Assembly (NCBI GenBank): GCA_026003335.1
Contig: BPHB01000001.1
Location: forward strand, 1,076,591-1,140,590
Direction: 5' to 3'
DNA length: 64,000 nucleotides
Origin: Chitinophagales bacterium
Lineage (GTDB): Bacteria; Bacteroidota; Bacteroidia; Chitinophagales; CAIOSU01
The notes under the pieces were generated by a model. The model made no database searches, was not told where the DNA came from, and saw only the letters and a list, made by a program, of their open reading frames with translations. Positions within the stretch are counted from its first letter, which is position 1. Every line of letters begins with the position of its first letter. Below, one piece after another: positions 32,997-42,253 of the stretch. Both the position numbers and the translations under genes were made by a program.

Positions 32997-34916
32997 ATGG
33001 GAAAAATAATAGGAATTGACTTGGGAACTACCAACTCCTGTGTAGCCGTCATTGAAGGCAACGAGCCGGTAGTAATACCCAATGACGAAGGCAGACGGAC
33101 CACACCATCTGTAGTTGCCTTTATGCCTAACGGGGAAAGAAAAATCGGAGACCCTGCCAAACGGCAGGCTATTACCAATCCGCAGAATACCGTCTCTTCA
33201 GTAAAGCGCTTTATGGGGCGCAGATATGACGAAGTACTGGATGAGATCAAAAGAGTATCCTATAAAGTTGTAAAAGGTGAAAACAACACCGTACGCATAG
33301 ACATCAATGGTCGTCTTTACACTCCCCAGGAAATTTCCGCAATGATTCTTCAGAAAATGAAAAAAATCGCAGAAGATTACTTAGGGCATGAAGTAACCGA
33401 AGCTGTCATTACCGTGCCTGCTTATTTCAACGACTCTCAAAGACAAGCCACCAAAGAAGCCGGTGAAATTGCTGGCCTGAAAGTAAAACGTATCCTCAAC
33501 GAGCCCACCGCAGCGGCTTTAGCCTACGGTCTCGACAAAAAGCACAAAAAAGACATGAAGATTGCCGTGTTTGACCTCGGAGGCGGCACCTTTGATATCT
33601 CCATCCTGGAAATGGGAGAAGGAGTCTTTGAAGTAAAATCTACTAATGGAGATACGCATCTGGGGGGTGATGACTTTGACCATGTGCTGATCGACTGGCT
33701 TGCCGAAGAGTTCAAAAAAGATGAAAATGTGGATCTGAGAAAAGATCCGATGGCTCTGCAGCGCCTGAAAGAAGCTGCTGAAAAAGCAAAAATTGAGCTA
33801 TCCTCCTCCATAGAGACAGAAATCAACCTGCCTTACATCACGGCTATAGATGGCGTTCCCAAACATCTGGTTAAAAAACTTACCCGCGCCAAGTTTGAAC
33901 AGCTATGCGATCATCTGATTGAGCGCACTCTGGAACCCTGTCGTGCTGCACTAAAAGACGCTGGCTACAAAGCCTCCGATATTGATGAAGTAATTCTGGT
34001 AGGGGGTTCCACCCGCATTCCGAAAATACAGGAAGTGGTAGAAAAATTCTTCGGAAGAAAACCCTCCAAAGGCGTCAACCCAGATGAAGTGGTAGCTATC
34101 GGTGCTGCCATACAAGGTGGCATACTGAGTGGAGATGTGAATGACGACATCGTGCTGGTAGACGTTACCCCGCTTTCGTTGGGTATTGAAACAATGGGAG
34201 GAGTTTTCACAAAAATCATTGAAGCCAACTCCACCATACCCAAGAAGGAGTCGCAGATATTTACTACAGCTACTGACAATCAGCCATCCGTTGAAATTCA
34301 TGTGCTGCAGGGTGAGCGTCCGCTGGCCAAAGACAACCGCACCATCGGAAGATTTCATCTGGATGGCATACCCCCGGCACCAAGAGGAGTTCCCCAAATT
34401 GAAGTAACTTTTGACATTGATGCCAACGGCATTCTCCACGTGAGCGCCAAAGATAAAGGCACTGGTAAGGAGCAGAGCATCCGCATTGAGGCTTCCACAG
34501 GCCTGACTAAGGAAGAGATAGAAAGAATGAAACGCGAAGCCAAGGCCAATGAAGAAGCCGACAGAAGAGAGCGCGAAAAAATTGACAAGCTCAATGCAGC
34601 TGATTCGCTCATCTTCCAGACCGAGAAACAGCTTAAAGAATTTGAAAGTAAGCTGCCCTCTCATCACAAAACAGCTATTGAAGAAGCCCTTAAGGAGCTC
34701 AAAAAGGCTCATGGCGACAAAGACCTCAGCGCCATTGACACAGCTACCAAAAAACTCAATGACGCATGGGCTGCCGCTTCACAGGATCTCTACAAAGCCA
34801 CACAGGGACAACCCGGTGGATCAACAGGTGCCGGAGCTGACGGAGGAAGCACTTCGTCCGGCACAGATGACGTAACGGACGTGGAATTTGAAGAAGTAGG
34901 AAAGGATAAGAAGTAA
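32997..34916 (+). CDS. dnaK: Chaperone DnaK (Hsp70)
   Basis: 639 residues, full length. The nucleotide-binding domain has GIDLGTTNS at 5-13, the D-L-G-G-G-T-F-D motif and the V-G-G-S-T-R-I-P motif. The substrate-binding beta domain has the [10 protein letters not shown] linker start, the helical lid follows, and the acidic D-V-E-F-E-E-V tail is present. It folds and refolds proteins with ATP together with DnaJ and GrpE, which are not next to it here. A strong terminator follows. Confidence 0.98.
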   Translation: MGKIIGIDLGTTNSCVAVIEGNEPVVIPNDEGRRTTPSVVAFMPNGERKIGDPAKRQAITNPQNTVSSVKRFMGRRYDEVLDEIKRVSYKVVKGENNTVRIDINGRLYTPQEISAMILQKMKKIAEDYLGHEVTEAVITVPAYFNDSQRQATKEAGEIAGLKVKRILNEPTAAALAYGLDKKHKKDMKIAVFDLGGGTFDISILEMGEGVFEVKSTNGDTHLGGDDFDHVLIDWLAEEFKKDENVDLRKDPMALQRLKEAAEKAKIELSSSIETEINLPYITAIDGVPKHLVKKLTRAKFEQLCDHLIERTLEPCRAALKDAGYKASDIDEVILVGGSTRIPKIQEVVEKFFGRKPSKGVNPDEVVAIGAAIQGGILSGDVNDDIVLVDVTPLSLGIETMGGVFTKIIEANSTIPKKESQIFTTATDNQPSVEIHVLQGERPLAKDNRTIGRFHLDGIPPAPRGVPQIEVTFDIDANGILHVSAKDKGTGKEQSIRIEASTGLTKEEIERMKREAKANEEADRREREKIDKLNAADSLIFQTEKQLKEFESKLPSHHKTAIEEALKELKKAHGDKDLSAIDTATKKLNDAWAAASQDLYKATQGQPGGSTGAGADGGSTSSGTDDVTDVEFEEVGKDKK

Positions 34917-34950
34917 TTCCCTTCCCGCTTCACTGACACAATCCTTTAAA

Positions 34951-34983
34951 AAACCGCCTTGCCCATGTAAGGCGGTTTTTTTA
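34951..34983 (+). terminator. Rho-independent terminator of dnaK
   Basis: A 10-bp perfect stem, AAACCGCCTT at 34951-34960 with AAGGCGGTTT at 34969-34978, an 8-base loop and a T tract through 34982, starting 34 bp after the dnaK stop. The A-rich left flank makes it usable on either strand. Confidence 0.88.
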
Positions 34984-35069
34984 TTTACTATGCTCTGAAA
35001 GGCTACACATAGCCGGCTATTAACCAGCTTTTGTATCTTGCATATAAACTCTTTCCTAAAAGCAAACCC

Positions 35070-36734
35070 ATGCGCAGGCTTATTGAATGTGTTCCTAACT
35101 TCAGTGAGGGAAATGACCTTTCGGTTATCGGCCAGATAACCAATGCCATTGAAAGCGTGAAAGATGTCAAACTGCTGGATGTAGATCCGGGTAAGAGTAC
35201 TAACCGCACAGTGGTAACCTTTGTTGGTGCCCCCGAAGCCGTTATGGAAGCAGCATTTCGCGCGATAAAAAAAGCCAGCGAGCTGATTGATATGCGATAT
35301 CACAAAGGCGAGCACCCTCGCATGGGTGCGACAGACGTGTGTCCTTTAATACCAATTGCAGGAGTTACTATGGAAGAAACCGTGCAATATGCCCAAAAAC
35401 TTGCCCGCAGGGTTGGTGAAGAACTACAAATACCGGTGTATCTTTACGAATATGCGGCCAGCGAGCCATACCGCAAAAACCTGGCAGATATCCGTTCGGG
35501 AGAATATGAAGGGTTTGCTGAAAAAATCAAGCGCCCTGAATGGAAGCCTGACTTCGGACCCGCAGTATTTAATGAAAAAAGTGGTTGCACCGCCATCGGG
35601 GCCCGCGACTTTCTGGTAGCCTACAATGTAAATCTGAATACCACCTCCGTAAAACTGGCCAACGCTGTTGCTTTTGATGTGAGAGAAAATGGACGCGTGA
35701 AAAGAAATGCCAGAGGAGAAATTGTCCGGGACAAAAATGGAAATGCCCAGCGCATCCCCGGCAAATGCAAGAGTGTCAAAGGCATTGGATGGTTCATTGA
35801 AGAATATGGCATTGCTCAGGTTTCCATGAACCTGACAAATCTGAATCTCACCCCATTACACATGGCTTTTGAAGCCTGCTGCGAAAGCGCTGCACAACGG
35901 GGCCTCCGCGTAACCGGTTCAGAGCTGGTTGGTCTTATCCCTCTTAAGGCTATGCTGGATGCCGGAAAATATTTTCTGCGCAAACAGAAACGCTCCACCG
36001 GCATTGCTGAAGAAGAAATTATTCACATCGCTATCAAATCACTGGGACTAAATGAACTAAAACCCTTTGACCCTCGCAAAAGAATTATTGAATACCTGCT
36101 GGAGGAAGAAACCCCTACACTGCTCAGTATGTCTTTGCGGGCATTTGCCAATGAAACAGCTTCCGAGTCACCTGCTCCCGGAGGTGGATCCGTAGCAGCC
36201 TATTGTGCCGCACTTGCTGCCGCTCTGGGAACGATGGTGGCAAACCTCTCTGCCGCCAAAAAAGGATGGGAAGATAAACTGGAATTGTTTTCCTCTTGGG
36301 CTGAAAAAGGACAAACACTGAAAGACCGATTGCTAAAACTGGTAGATGAAGATACCGAAGCGTTTCAGGCTGTAATGGCCGCACACAAGCTTCCTAAAAA
36401 TTCGGCTGAGCACACAACTGCGTTGGAGCAAGCCACGCGTAAGGCTATTGAAGTGCCTCTGGAAGTGATGAAAACAGCGGCCGCCACCTTTGCATTATTA
36501 AAAACCATGGCCAGGGAAGGCAACCCTAACTCGGTGTCTGACACCGGAGTAGCTGCTGTTTGTGCACGAAGTGGAATTCTGGGAGCGTGGTTAAACGTCA
36601 GAATTAATGCTCCCTCACTGCAGGATAAAAAGTTAAAATCCCGCTTACTGAAGGAAGCGGCTTCTCTGGCAAGGCAAGCCCAGGCAATGGAAAAGGAAGT
36701 ATTAAAGCTGGTGCATGAAAAACTAACAGCATGA
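35070..36734 (+). CDS. ftcD: Fused glutamate formiminotransferase / formiminotetrahydrofolate cyclodeaminase
   Basis: 554 residues from ATG 35070 (MRRLIECVPNFSEG; an in-frame TTG at 35031 is less likely). The N-terminal half is the formiminotransferase, with the E-C-V-P-N-F-S-E-G start and H-K-G-E-H-P-R-M-G-A-T-D, whose second His (His82) occupies the family's catalytic position. The C-terminal 200 residues are the cyclodeaminase, starting near S-E-S-P-A-P-G-G-G-S-V-A-A-Y. The enzyme moves the formimino group from formiminoglutamate (histidine degradation) to tetrahydrofolate and then deaminates it. The hut genes are not in the window. The fusion is a known architecture. Confidence 0.93.
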   Translation: MRRLIECVPNFSEGNDLSVIGQITNAIESVKDVKLLDVDPGKSTNRTVVTFVGAPEAVMEAAFRAIKKASELIDMRYHKGEHPRMGATDVCPLIPIAGVTMEETVQYAQKLARRVGEELQIPVYLYEYAASEPYRKNLADIRSGEYEGFAEKIKRPEWKPDFGPAVFNEKSGCTAIGARDFLVAYNVNLNTTSVKLANAVAFDVRENGRVKRNARGEIVRDKNGNAQRIPGKCKSVKGIGWFIEEYGIAQVSMNLTNLNLTPLHMAFEACCESAAQRGLRVTGSELVGLIPLKAMLDAGKYFLRKQKRSTGIAEEEIIHIAIKSLGLNELKPFDPRKRIIEYLLEEETPTLLSMSLRAFANETASESPAPGGGSVAAYCAALAAALGTMVANLSAAKKGWEDKLELFSSWAEKGQTLKDRLLKLVDEDTEAFQAVMAAHKLPKNSAEHTTALEQATRKAIEVPLEVMKTAAATFALLKTMAREGNPNSVSDTGVAAVCARSGILGAWLNVRINAPSLQDKKLKSRLLKEAASLARQAQAMEKEVLKLVHEKLTA

Positions 36735-36756
36735 ACAGCATTAAACCGGCTTCTGC

Positions 36757-37422
36757 TCAACTATATATTACCAGCACTTCCTCCTTGCTTTTTCGCTTCA
36801 GATCAGGCACCTTTACCCCATCAGCCGGATAGCCTACCGGAATCAATAAGAATGGCTTCTCGTTTTCAGAGCGGTTGAGTATGCGACCCAGAAATTGCAT
36901 CGGACTGGGAGTATGAGTCAGGGCAACGAGTCCGGCATAATGGATAGCTGCAAGAAGCATCCCTGTAGCGATACCAACCGATTCATTCACGTAATAGTTA
37001 TTCGCTTTTGTATTTCCCTTTATTTCATAAATCCTGCGAAACACCACAATAAGCCAGGGTGCAGTTTCCAAAAAAGGCTTTTTCCAATCAGTACAAAAAG
37101 GCGCCAGTGCATCCAGCCACTCCTTAGGCATTCGGCCGTGATAATTTTCATATTCTTCGGCCTCAGCCGCCTTTCGTATTTCCCTCTTCAATGCGGCATC
37201 TGCTACGGCACAAAAGGTCCACGGCTGCCGGTGGGCACCACTGGGTGCGGTAGATGCTGTCATTATGATATTTTCAATGATTGCTGCCGGCACAGGCTTA
37301 TCGGAAAATTCCCGAATGCTCCTACGGGCATTTAACAATGCGTAAAACTCCTTTGCCCTGGAAAGCATTTCTTCTTCGGAATAGGCTTTATGCCGGTATG
37401 GAATAAATCGAAAATCACTCAT
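36757..37422 (-). CDS. Iodotyrosine-deiodinase-like nitroreductase-family flavoprotein
   Basis: 221 residues. The FMN-binding start R-R-S-I-R-E-F-S and T-A-P-S-G-A-H-R-Q-P-W-T-F are present, as are E-S-V-G-I-A-T-G and the late V-G-Y-P-A with V-P-D-L-x-R-K. The residues that hold the zwitterion of halotyrosine in iodotyrosine deiodinases (Glu, Tyr, Lys spaced +4 and +21) are matched by Glu90, Tyr94 and Lys115. Deiodinases of this subgroup reductively remove iodide, bromide or chloride from halotyrosines using FMN; a Bacteroidota homologue (Haliscomenobacter) has been studied. General nitroreductases lack this lid triad. The gene stands alone, convergent with ftcD. Confidence 0.85.
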   Translation of the reverse strand: MSDFRFIPYRHKAYSEEEMLSRAKEFYALLNARRSIREFSDKPVPAAIIENIIMTASTAPSGAHRQPWTFCAVADAALKREIRKAAEAEEYENYHGRMPKEWLDALAPFCTDWKKPFLETAPWLIVVFRRIYEIKGNTKANNYYVNESVGIATGMLLAAIHYAGLVALTHTPSPMQFLGRILNRSENEKPFLLIPVGYPADGVKVPDLKRKSKEEVLVIYS

Positions 37423-37558
37423 TTTATTTTACATCTTTTTTTAATGTCTTCTGCTGCCATGACAATGAATAACCATATTACACACAACCTTAGTACATGA
37501 TCAGCGCAGCCCATTGAAAAGGTGACAACAGGTATTGACCCGGCAAGATGCCTACAAG

Positions 37559-37682
37559 CTGTCTCAAAAATAAAAATCTGTGTACAACTGTGTCCATCTG
37601 TGGAGAAATTTCCCGCTGATTCCATTGTTCCCGGCAGAATGGATTGGCGGAATATATTGCAATTAGAGGATTTTTGAGATAG
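37559..37682. repeat. 124-bp inverted-repeat (MITE-like) element
   Basis: CTGTCTCAAAAAT at 37559-37571 and ATTTTTGAGATAG at 37670-37682 are inverted, 12 of 13 matching. The left arm resembles termini of some IS families (the CTGTCTCAAAA type, from memory). The inside has no gene but contains a 10-bp tandem repeat. It fits a non-autonomous element or its remnant in the 263-bp gap between two minus-strand genes. Confidence 0.45.
37578..37603. repeat. Ten-base tandem repeat (CTGTGTacaa, CTGTGTccat, CTGTGG)
   Basis: Three CTGTG units start exactly ten bases apart at 37578, 37588 and 37598. On the other strand this reads CCACAGATGGACACAG..., a pattern I remember as dispersed in intergenic DNA of environmental bacteria. 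The ten-base period equals about one helix turn. Confidence 0.6.
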
Positions 37683-37685
37683 GTT

Positions 37686-38597
37686 CTATATTTTCCCCTC
37701 CGGCTTTCCAACCCATATAGGTTGCTTTAAATGAAGCTTACAAACTGCATTCATCCTGCGTACAAGATAGGCTGATAGCTCGGGAGAATAGCGTTCATCA
37801 TGGTGATGTAAAAAAAAGTATACCACCTGCAACCCCTGCTGCAGCCAGTCACGACACCTTTCAACCCAGGCATCCAAACGGCTATAATCTGAAGGATGAA
37901 GACTATTTCCCACAAAGCGGATAAAAGCCACAGGAGTCGTCAGCCGTTGGTGCAGTACATCCCTGCGCCCTGCAGCATCGGTGATGACGGCACTAATGCC
38001 CAGCTCAGTGAGCAGATGGAAAGTCTCTTCGTGGATTGCAGAAGGTTTAAACCAATCAGGATGACGAAACTCCACTGCAAAACTAAAACGGTGGAGAGGA
38101 AGTGCGCGCAGGTAAGAGGCGAGGTTTGGAAATTCCCGGGGACTGAAATTCGGGGGAAGCTGCAGAAAGATCATACCCAGATTCTTTTCCAGTAAACTCA
38201 TCCGTTCAAGAAATATTTCTGTAATCCTTTCAGCATTTCTCAACCTGCGGATATGACTGATTTGTTGATAGATTTTGGGGCAAAAATGAAAATCTCTTCC
38301 GGCAAGGCTTTTCCACCGGATGAGCCAAGATGCTGGGGGAATGCGGTAATGCACAGCATTCAGCTCAATACTATTATAACTTTTCACGTAGTATTTCAGA
38401 TAGTCCTTTTCCTGTGTGCCCGTTGGATAGATTTTCCCCACCCATTCCTTTCTTCCCCACTTGGCACATCCCACGTAAACTTTTGGTACTTGGCTATTGC
38501 TTTTTCTGGCTGTATGTAGAACCCCGGCAGTGGCAGGATGATCGGCCGGAAGGGTAAAGTCAACAGCCTCCAGATTATCTACTCTGCCAAATTCCAC
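37686..38597 (-). CDS. DUF72 (YecE-family) protein
   Basis: 303 residues, TIM-barrel type by family. The core is clear: V-G-C-A-K-W-G, then Y-x-x-x-F/Y-N-S-I-E-L-N-A-V-H-Y, P-K-I-Y at the next strand, Q-L-P-P-N-F, and V-E-F-R-H-P-D-W. Members are widespread and of uncertain biochemical role; some are thought to act in nucleic-acid or metal-related repair, but none of that is visible here. An N-terminal extension of about 37 residues precedes the domain. Confidence 0.85.
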   Translation of the reverse strand: MEFGRVDNLEAVDFTLPADHPATAGVLHTARKSNSQVPKVYVGCAKWGRKEWVGKIYPTGTQEKDYLKYYVKSYNSIELNAVHYRIPPASWLIRWKSLAGRDFHFCPKIYQQISHIRRLRNAERITEIFLERMSLLEKNLGMIFLQLPPNFSPREFPNLASYLRALPLHRFSFAVEFRHPDWFKPSAIHEETFHLLTELGISAVITDAAGRRDVLHQRLTTPVAFIRFVGNSLHPSDYSRLDAWVERCRDWLQQGLQVVYFFLHHHDERYSPELSAYLVRRMNAVCKLHLKQPIWVGKPEGKI

Positions 38598-38607
38598 AAT
38601 GTAAACA

Positions 38608-40497
38608 TTAGCGAGTCAGAACCACTGGCACGCGATAAATCTGTCCTTCGGCACTAATCGTGAGCCAATAGATTCCGGCAGATAAAGCCGACAGGTCCAA
38701 AACGGTTAAGTGCCCATCATTGCGTTTTGAAAGTATTAATCTGCCATAGGAATCAAACACACGATAAAATGCAGGAGTATTATTTTTTAACCAGTACACC
38801 TGTAGCATACCGGCAGACGGATTCGGTGAAATATGTATAAATAGATTCAGGTCGCTGTGCATACCATTTACTAGTGTGTCCACTGCGATAGTAATGCAAG
38901 TAGTGTCCGTACCTACGGGATTAATTGCAATCAGACACACTGTATAATTACCGGGAGCGCTGTAGATGTGTAGTGGGTTATCTTCTAAAGAAGTATTGCC
39001 GTCACCGAAAATCCAGTACACGCTATCGGCATCAGTTGACTGATTGGTGAATTGTACGGCCAATCCATTTATGCTGGTGTCCATACCAGCAACAGGCAGC
39101 GGCAATTCCCGAATCTGCGCATCATCCAGCGCCAGATAAAACTGGTCAGGATCGCTATAGGCATGAAAACCCACATAATAAACTCCTGAAGTTATTACGG
39201 AAAATCGTGTTGTATGGTTCTGATAGAAGTCATTGTTGATACTACCCAGATCTTCCACAACGGTCATTGCTGAAGACGAAGGGGCTGTTCCTAAGCCGAT
39301 TTCCAGTTTTTCCGGATAAACAGTTCCCTGAAAATTACCTACACTGTAGTAAAAAGATAGTTCATAAACCTTTCCGGCCGTCAAATCCATGCAGGTAGAA
39401 AACAGCCAATCATCGGCCGGAGTGATGGCATCGTAATTATATTCATAAATGAAAAATACATCACCGCTGTGTGCACCTCCTATAGCAGGATACCAGGTAA
39501 AATTATCCTGATTGACATCCTCATAAGACCATCCCAGCATTTCAAGAGAGGTCTCAAAGCTGGTGAAGTATGGCACCGAAGGATCATGGGGATTAATATG
39601 CACAATTGTCACTGCATCACTGGTATTGTTAGACATATCGGCATCGTTGGATGCTGTAACAAAAGCAAAAATGCTAAAACTTGTGCCCGTCGCAGATAAA
39701 TCGGCCCCGGTGTTAAAAGTGTAATGGAAAGTACCATTAGGAGGCAGGGATACAGTTACGTTTTCAGTAACAGTGTCATAAGTCGCTCCATCATAAACCA
39801 CATAAGAGATGTCAAAAGCAGTCAGCGTATCGCGGCCAAAATTGATAATGATTGCCGTAACGTCTTCATTGCTGGAAAGCTGACAGGAAGAACGGGGTAC
39901 TTCAATGCCTGCTAATGCAACATCTACAGGGGGTAATTTCCGTACCACAATGTCATCCACATACAACTGATTTTGATCAAAAGAGTTGTTTCTGAAAGCC
40001 AGATACACGGATTGATTAATAAGTCCCAAATCAGGGAGATACACAGAACGGGATGTCCACGAGGTATTTTCCGCTGAGGTGCTGAACAATACGGTTGTGA
40101 AAGAAGTCAACGCTGTATCCGTAATAGAAAGACGTACTTCATAACCATCGGGGAAAGACTCATCATAAGCACGTGCGCGCCATTGCAGCAGGCTGAACGA
40201 ATCCAGTTGAATCAACGGGGTAATCATCCAGTCATCGGCCTGTGCAGGTGTATCGTACCAAGATGTGCTCACAGCGAGGTAGTTGCCCGTATCCTGATCA
40301 TCCCTAATGACCACCCATGCATCATTAATAAATGACACCGGTGAAGCTGGCGTATTACCATCATTGTCAACCAAAGTAAAACCGGAAGGCATCGCCCCAC
40401 CCTGGAAGTCTTCGGAAAACAAGACCTGAGCAGATAATCGGTATGCAGCGCATACCCAAAGAAGCACTGCAATGAAAAAGAAGACATAAGTACGCAT
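38608..40497 (-). CDS. Large T9SS-exported adhesin-like protein
   Basis: About 629 residues from ATG 40497 (MRTYVFFF), where a signal peptide ending in RLSAQ begins; the upstream in-frame stretch to 40575 is not signal-like. In order: a cleaved-adhesin/choice-of-anchor-J type jelly roll (E-D-F-Q-G-G-A-M-P-S-G-F), a CARDB-like beta domain, a second jelly roll with a long aromatic-rich part, a PKD domain (F-G-D-G-N-T-S) and a T9SS sorting domain with I-S-P-N-P-S-A-G. It probably works at the cell surface in adhesion or substrate binding. No protease or glycosidase site is seen. Confidence 0.83.
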   Translation of the reverse strand: MRTYVFFFIAVLLWVCAAYRLSAQVLFSEDFQGGAMPSGFTLVDNDGNTPASPVSFINDAWVVIRDDQDTGNYLAVSTSWYDTPAQADDWMITPLIQLDSFSLLQWRARAYDESFPDGYEVRLSITDTALTSFTTVLFSTSAENTSWTSRSVYLPDLGLINQSVYLAFRNNSFDQNQLYVDDIVVRKLPPVDVALAGIEVPRSSCQLSSNEDVTAIIINFGRDTLTAFDISYVVYDGATYDTVTENVTVSLPPNGTFHYTFNTGADLSATGTSFSIFAFVTASNDADMSNNTSDAVTIVHINPHDPSVPYFTSFETSLEMLGWSYEDVNQDNFTWYPAIGGAHSGDVFFIYEYNYDAITPADDWLFSTCMDLTAGKVYELSFYYSVGNFQGTVYPEKLEIGLGTAPSSSAMTVVEDLGSINNDFYQNHTTRFSVITSGVYYVGFHAYSDPDQFYLALDDAQIRELPLPVAGMDTSINGLAVQFTNQSTDADSVYWIFGDGNTSLEDNPLHIYSAPGNYTVCLIAINPVGTDTTCITIAVDTLVNGMHSDLNLFIHISPNPSAGMLQVYWLKNNTPAFYRVFDSYGRLILSKRNDGHLTVLDLSALSAGIYWLTISAEGQIYRVPVVLTR

Positions 40498-40580
40498 AAT
40501 GTGGATTTTGACCGTTATGAAATCTGATTTTTTCGGGCAGATGAAGATAAGGAATAACCTAAGAAAAAAACGCACCTGTT

Positions 40581-40877
40581 TCAGACAAAATGGACGTCTA
40601 TAATGCTTCGTATAGGAATAACAACCCCTTTTTTGAGTACGATGCTCTCTTCAGTAGTAGCCCAGATGGTCGTTTCCACTTGTTTCGGTCCGTGAATGTC
40701 ACGGAAAATGATACATACCTTTGTATGATTCAGGTTGCCGAGGGCGGTAGCTTTTTCCAGATTCTGCTGGCGCAGCTTCCTTTGCTCAGCAGAAGGCAAT
40801 ACGTCTTCTTTCGGGAAATGCAGAAATGGGATTAACTCCTTTTGTATGGGTGCGGCAAAAAAGGCAGTACCGGCCAT
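40581..40877 (-). CDS. Small conserved-looking hypothetical protein
   Basis: 98 residues, no signal or membrane segment. The last 50 residues form strand-like pieces (K-V-C-I-I-F-R-D-I-H-G, V-E-T-T-I-W-A-T, I-V-L-K-K-G-V-V-I-P-I-R-S-I) resembling the small PH-like proteins common in Bacteroidota. It starts with ATG at 40877, 84 bp before the T9SS adhesin gene. Function unknown. Confidence 0.6.
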   Translation of the reverse strand: MAGTAFFAAPIQKELIPFLHFPKEDVLPSAEQRKLRQQNLEKATALGNLNHTKVCIIFRDIHGPKQVETTIWATTEESIVLKKGVVIPIRSIIDVHFV

Positions 40878-40938
40878 AACGCACGTTTTTACTTAAGGTA
40901 AGATAAAAAAATTGCCGCATAAAAAAAATAAAGCCGAC

Positions 40939-41511
40939 TCAGTTTCCGAGCATACCGTTCTTCAGGGAGGTGCTCACCGGCTGATCTCCCAGCCAGATAC
41001 CAAACAGGGCTTTTTTGAAATCTAACCCTCTGATAACCGATTTGTAAGCACCGTTCTTATAAATTTTTACCCCTGTATCCGGTATATATACCAGCTCAAA
41101 GACATCTTTTTGCTTTATCGGCTCGCTGAAAACCCCTATAAAGGCATCAATTCTATCCTTCAGCGGAGAGGTGTTGCCACGGGTAGACTTCTCAAATCCT
41201 TCACGTACAGCCTCGCTCATGTTATCGCTGTTCACCATTGAGGAAACAATCTCCAAACGCACAGCCATGGGCTGATCAGCTTCTATGATTTTCCGCGGAT
41301 CTTTGTTCTTTTCAAGCAGATAAAGGGCGGCAACATATACATCTATCCAGAGTTTTTCCCGCACACCCCCGCCATTTATTACCAGCTCCCCTTTTTCGGT
41401 CTTAAGAACAGAAGGAAAGTTGACCCCGGCAATGGTGGTCTGAGCCGCCAGCCAGGTTGGTATGAGCAACCAACCGGCAATCCACCCCAGGATAATCGCT
41501 GTTTTGTTCAT
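40939..41511 (-). CDS. Chalcone-isomerase-like periplasmic protein
   Basis: 190 residues from ATG 41511 (MNKTAIILG), which begins a signal peptide ending LAAQ; the ORF continues upstream to 41544 without adding sense. The mature part has the chalcone-isomerase-like fold markers: F-P-S-V-L, G-G-G-V-R-E-K, W-I-D-V-Y-V-A-A-L-Y-L and a late F-K-K-A-L-F-G-I-W-L-G. Bacterial members of this fold usually lack flavonoid isomerase activity and may bind fatty acids. The gene diverges from yceI. Confidence 0.8.
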   Translation of the reverse strand: MNKTAIILGWIAGWLLIPTWLAAQTTIAGVNFPSVLKTEKGELVINGGGVREKLWIDVYVAALYLLEKNKDPRKIIEADQPMAVRLEIVSSMVNSDNMSEAVREGFEKSTRGNTSPLKDRIDAFIGVFSEPIKQKDVFELVYIPDTGVKIYKNGAYKSVIRGLDFKKALFGIWLGDQPVSTSLKNGMLGN

Positions 41512-41604
41512 GTTGTTTTTTTGTTTAAGGAATTTTTTCGGCATAAAGTTGTTAACATAAGTTCAGATTACAAATCTATTTTTTAACCAAAAATCCAATA
41601 AGCT

Positions 41605-42192
41605 ATGAAACAGGTATTTTTTTATTTAGCGCTCTTTTGCGGTCTGACAGGTGTAATGCAGGCCCAGTCTACAAAATGGGTGTTTGACAAGTCCCATTCC
41701 AAGATTGGTTTTGAAGCTACACACATGGTTATTTCAAAAGTACAGGGCAACTTTACCTCGTATGAGGGCACAGTTTTATCAGACAAACCCGACTTTACGG
41801 ATGCCAAAATTGATTTCACCATAGATGTTGCCAGCATCAATACAGAAAACGAGCAGCGGGACAACCACCTGCGGTCTGATGATTTTTTCAATGCCGAAAA
41901 ATATCCCAAAATCACCTTCAAGGGAAAAAGCCTGAAGAAGGTAAGCGACAATCAGTATAAGCTCAGCGGTGACCTTACCATCAGAGATGTAACCAAACCC
42001 GTTGAACTGGATGTGACCTATGGAGGTACAGTGAAAGATCCGTGGGGCAATACCCGCGCTGGATTTCATGTTAAGGGCGTGATTGATCGCTTTGACTATA
42101 ACTTAAAATGGAATGCGGCCCTTGAAACCGGTGGTCTGGTTGTAGGACGCGAAATAGTTATTAACTGCCCTATAGAACTGATTAGGCAATAA
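41605..42192 (+). CDS. YceI-family periplasmic protein
   Basis: 195 residues. The signal peptide ends near MQAQ. The lipocalin-like YceI barrel is evident: W-x-F-D-K-S-H-S-K-I-G-F, a D-A-x-I-D-F-T-I-D-V-A-S-I strand, H-L-R-S-D-D-F-F-N-A-E-K-Y-P-K-I-T-F and a late P-W-G-N-T-R-A-G-F. The family binds isoprenoid or lipid chains in the periplasm. A bidirectional terminator follows, shared with the convergent alkane hydroxylase gene. Confidence 0.9.
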   Translation: MKQVFFYLALFCGLTGVMQAQSTKWVFDKSHSKIGFEATHMVISKVQGNFTSYEGTVLSDKPDFTDAKIDFTIDVASINTENEQRDNHLRSDDFFNAEKYPKITFKGKSLKKVSDNQYKLSGDLTIRDVTKPVELDVTYGGTVKDPWGNTRAGFHVKGVIDRFDYNLKWNAALETGGLVVGREIVINCPIELIRQ

Positions 42193-42217
42193 ACCCTTTT
42201 GAAAGTAAAAAAAACAG

Positions 42218-42253
42218 AAGGCTGTCTTCGCAATGCGAAGACAGCCTTTTTTA
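42218..42253. terminator. Bidirectional terminator between yceI and alkB
   Basis: A 14-bp perfect stem, 42218-42231 with 42235-42248, and a 3-base loop, ending in TTTTTT on the plus strand. An A-rich flank at 42208-42216 serves the minus strand. The plus-strand T tract overlaps the alkB stop at 42251-42253. Confidence 0.88.

Noticed and set aside
33951-34712. 253-residue frame antisense to dnaK
   Set aside because: dnaK is unambiguous on the other strand.
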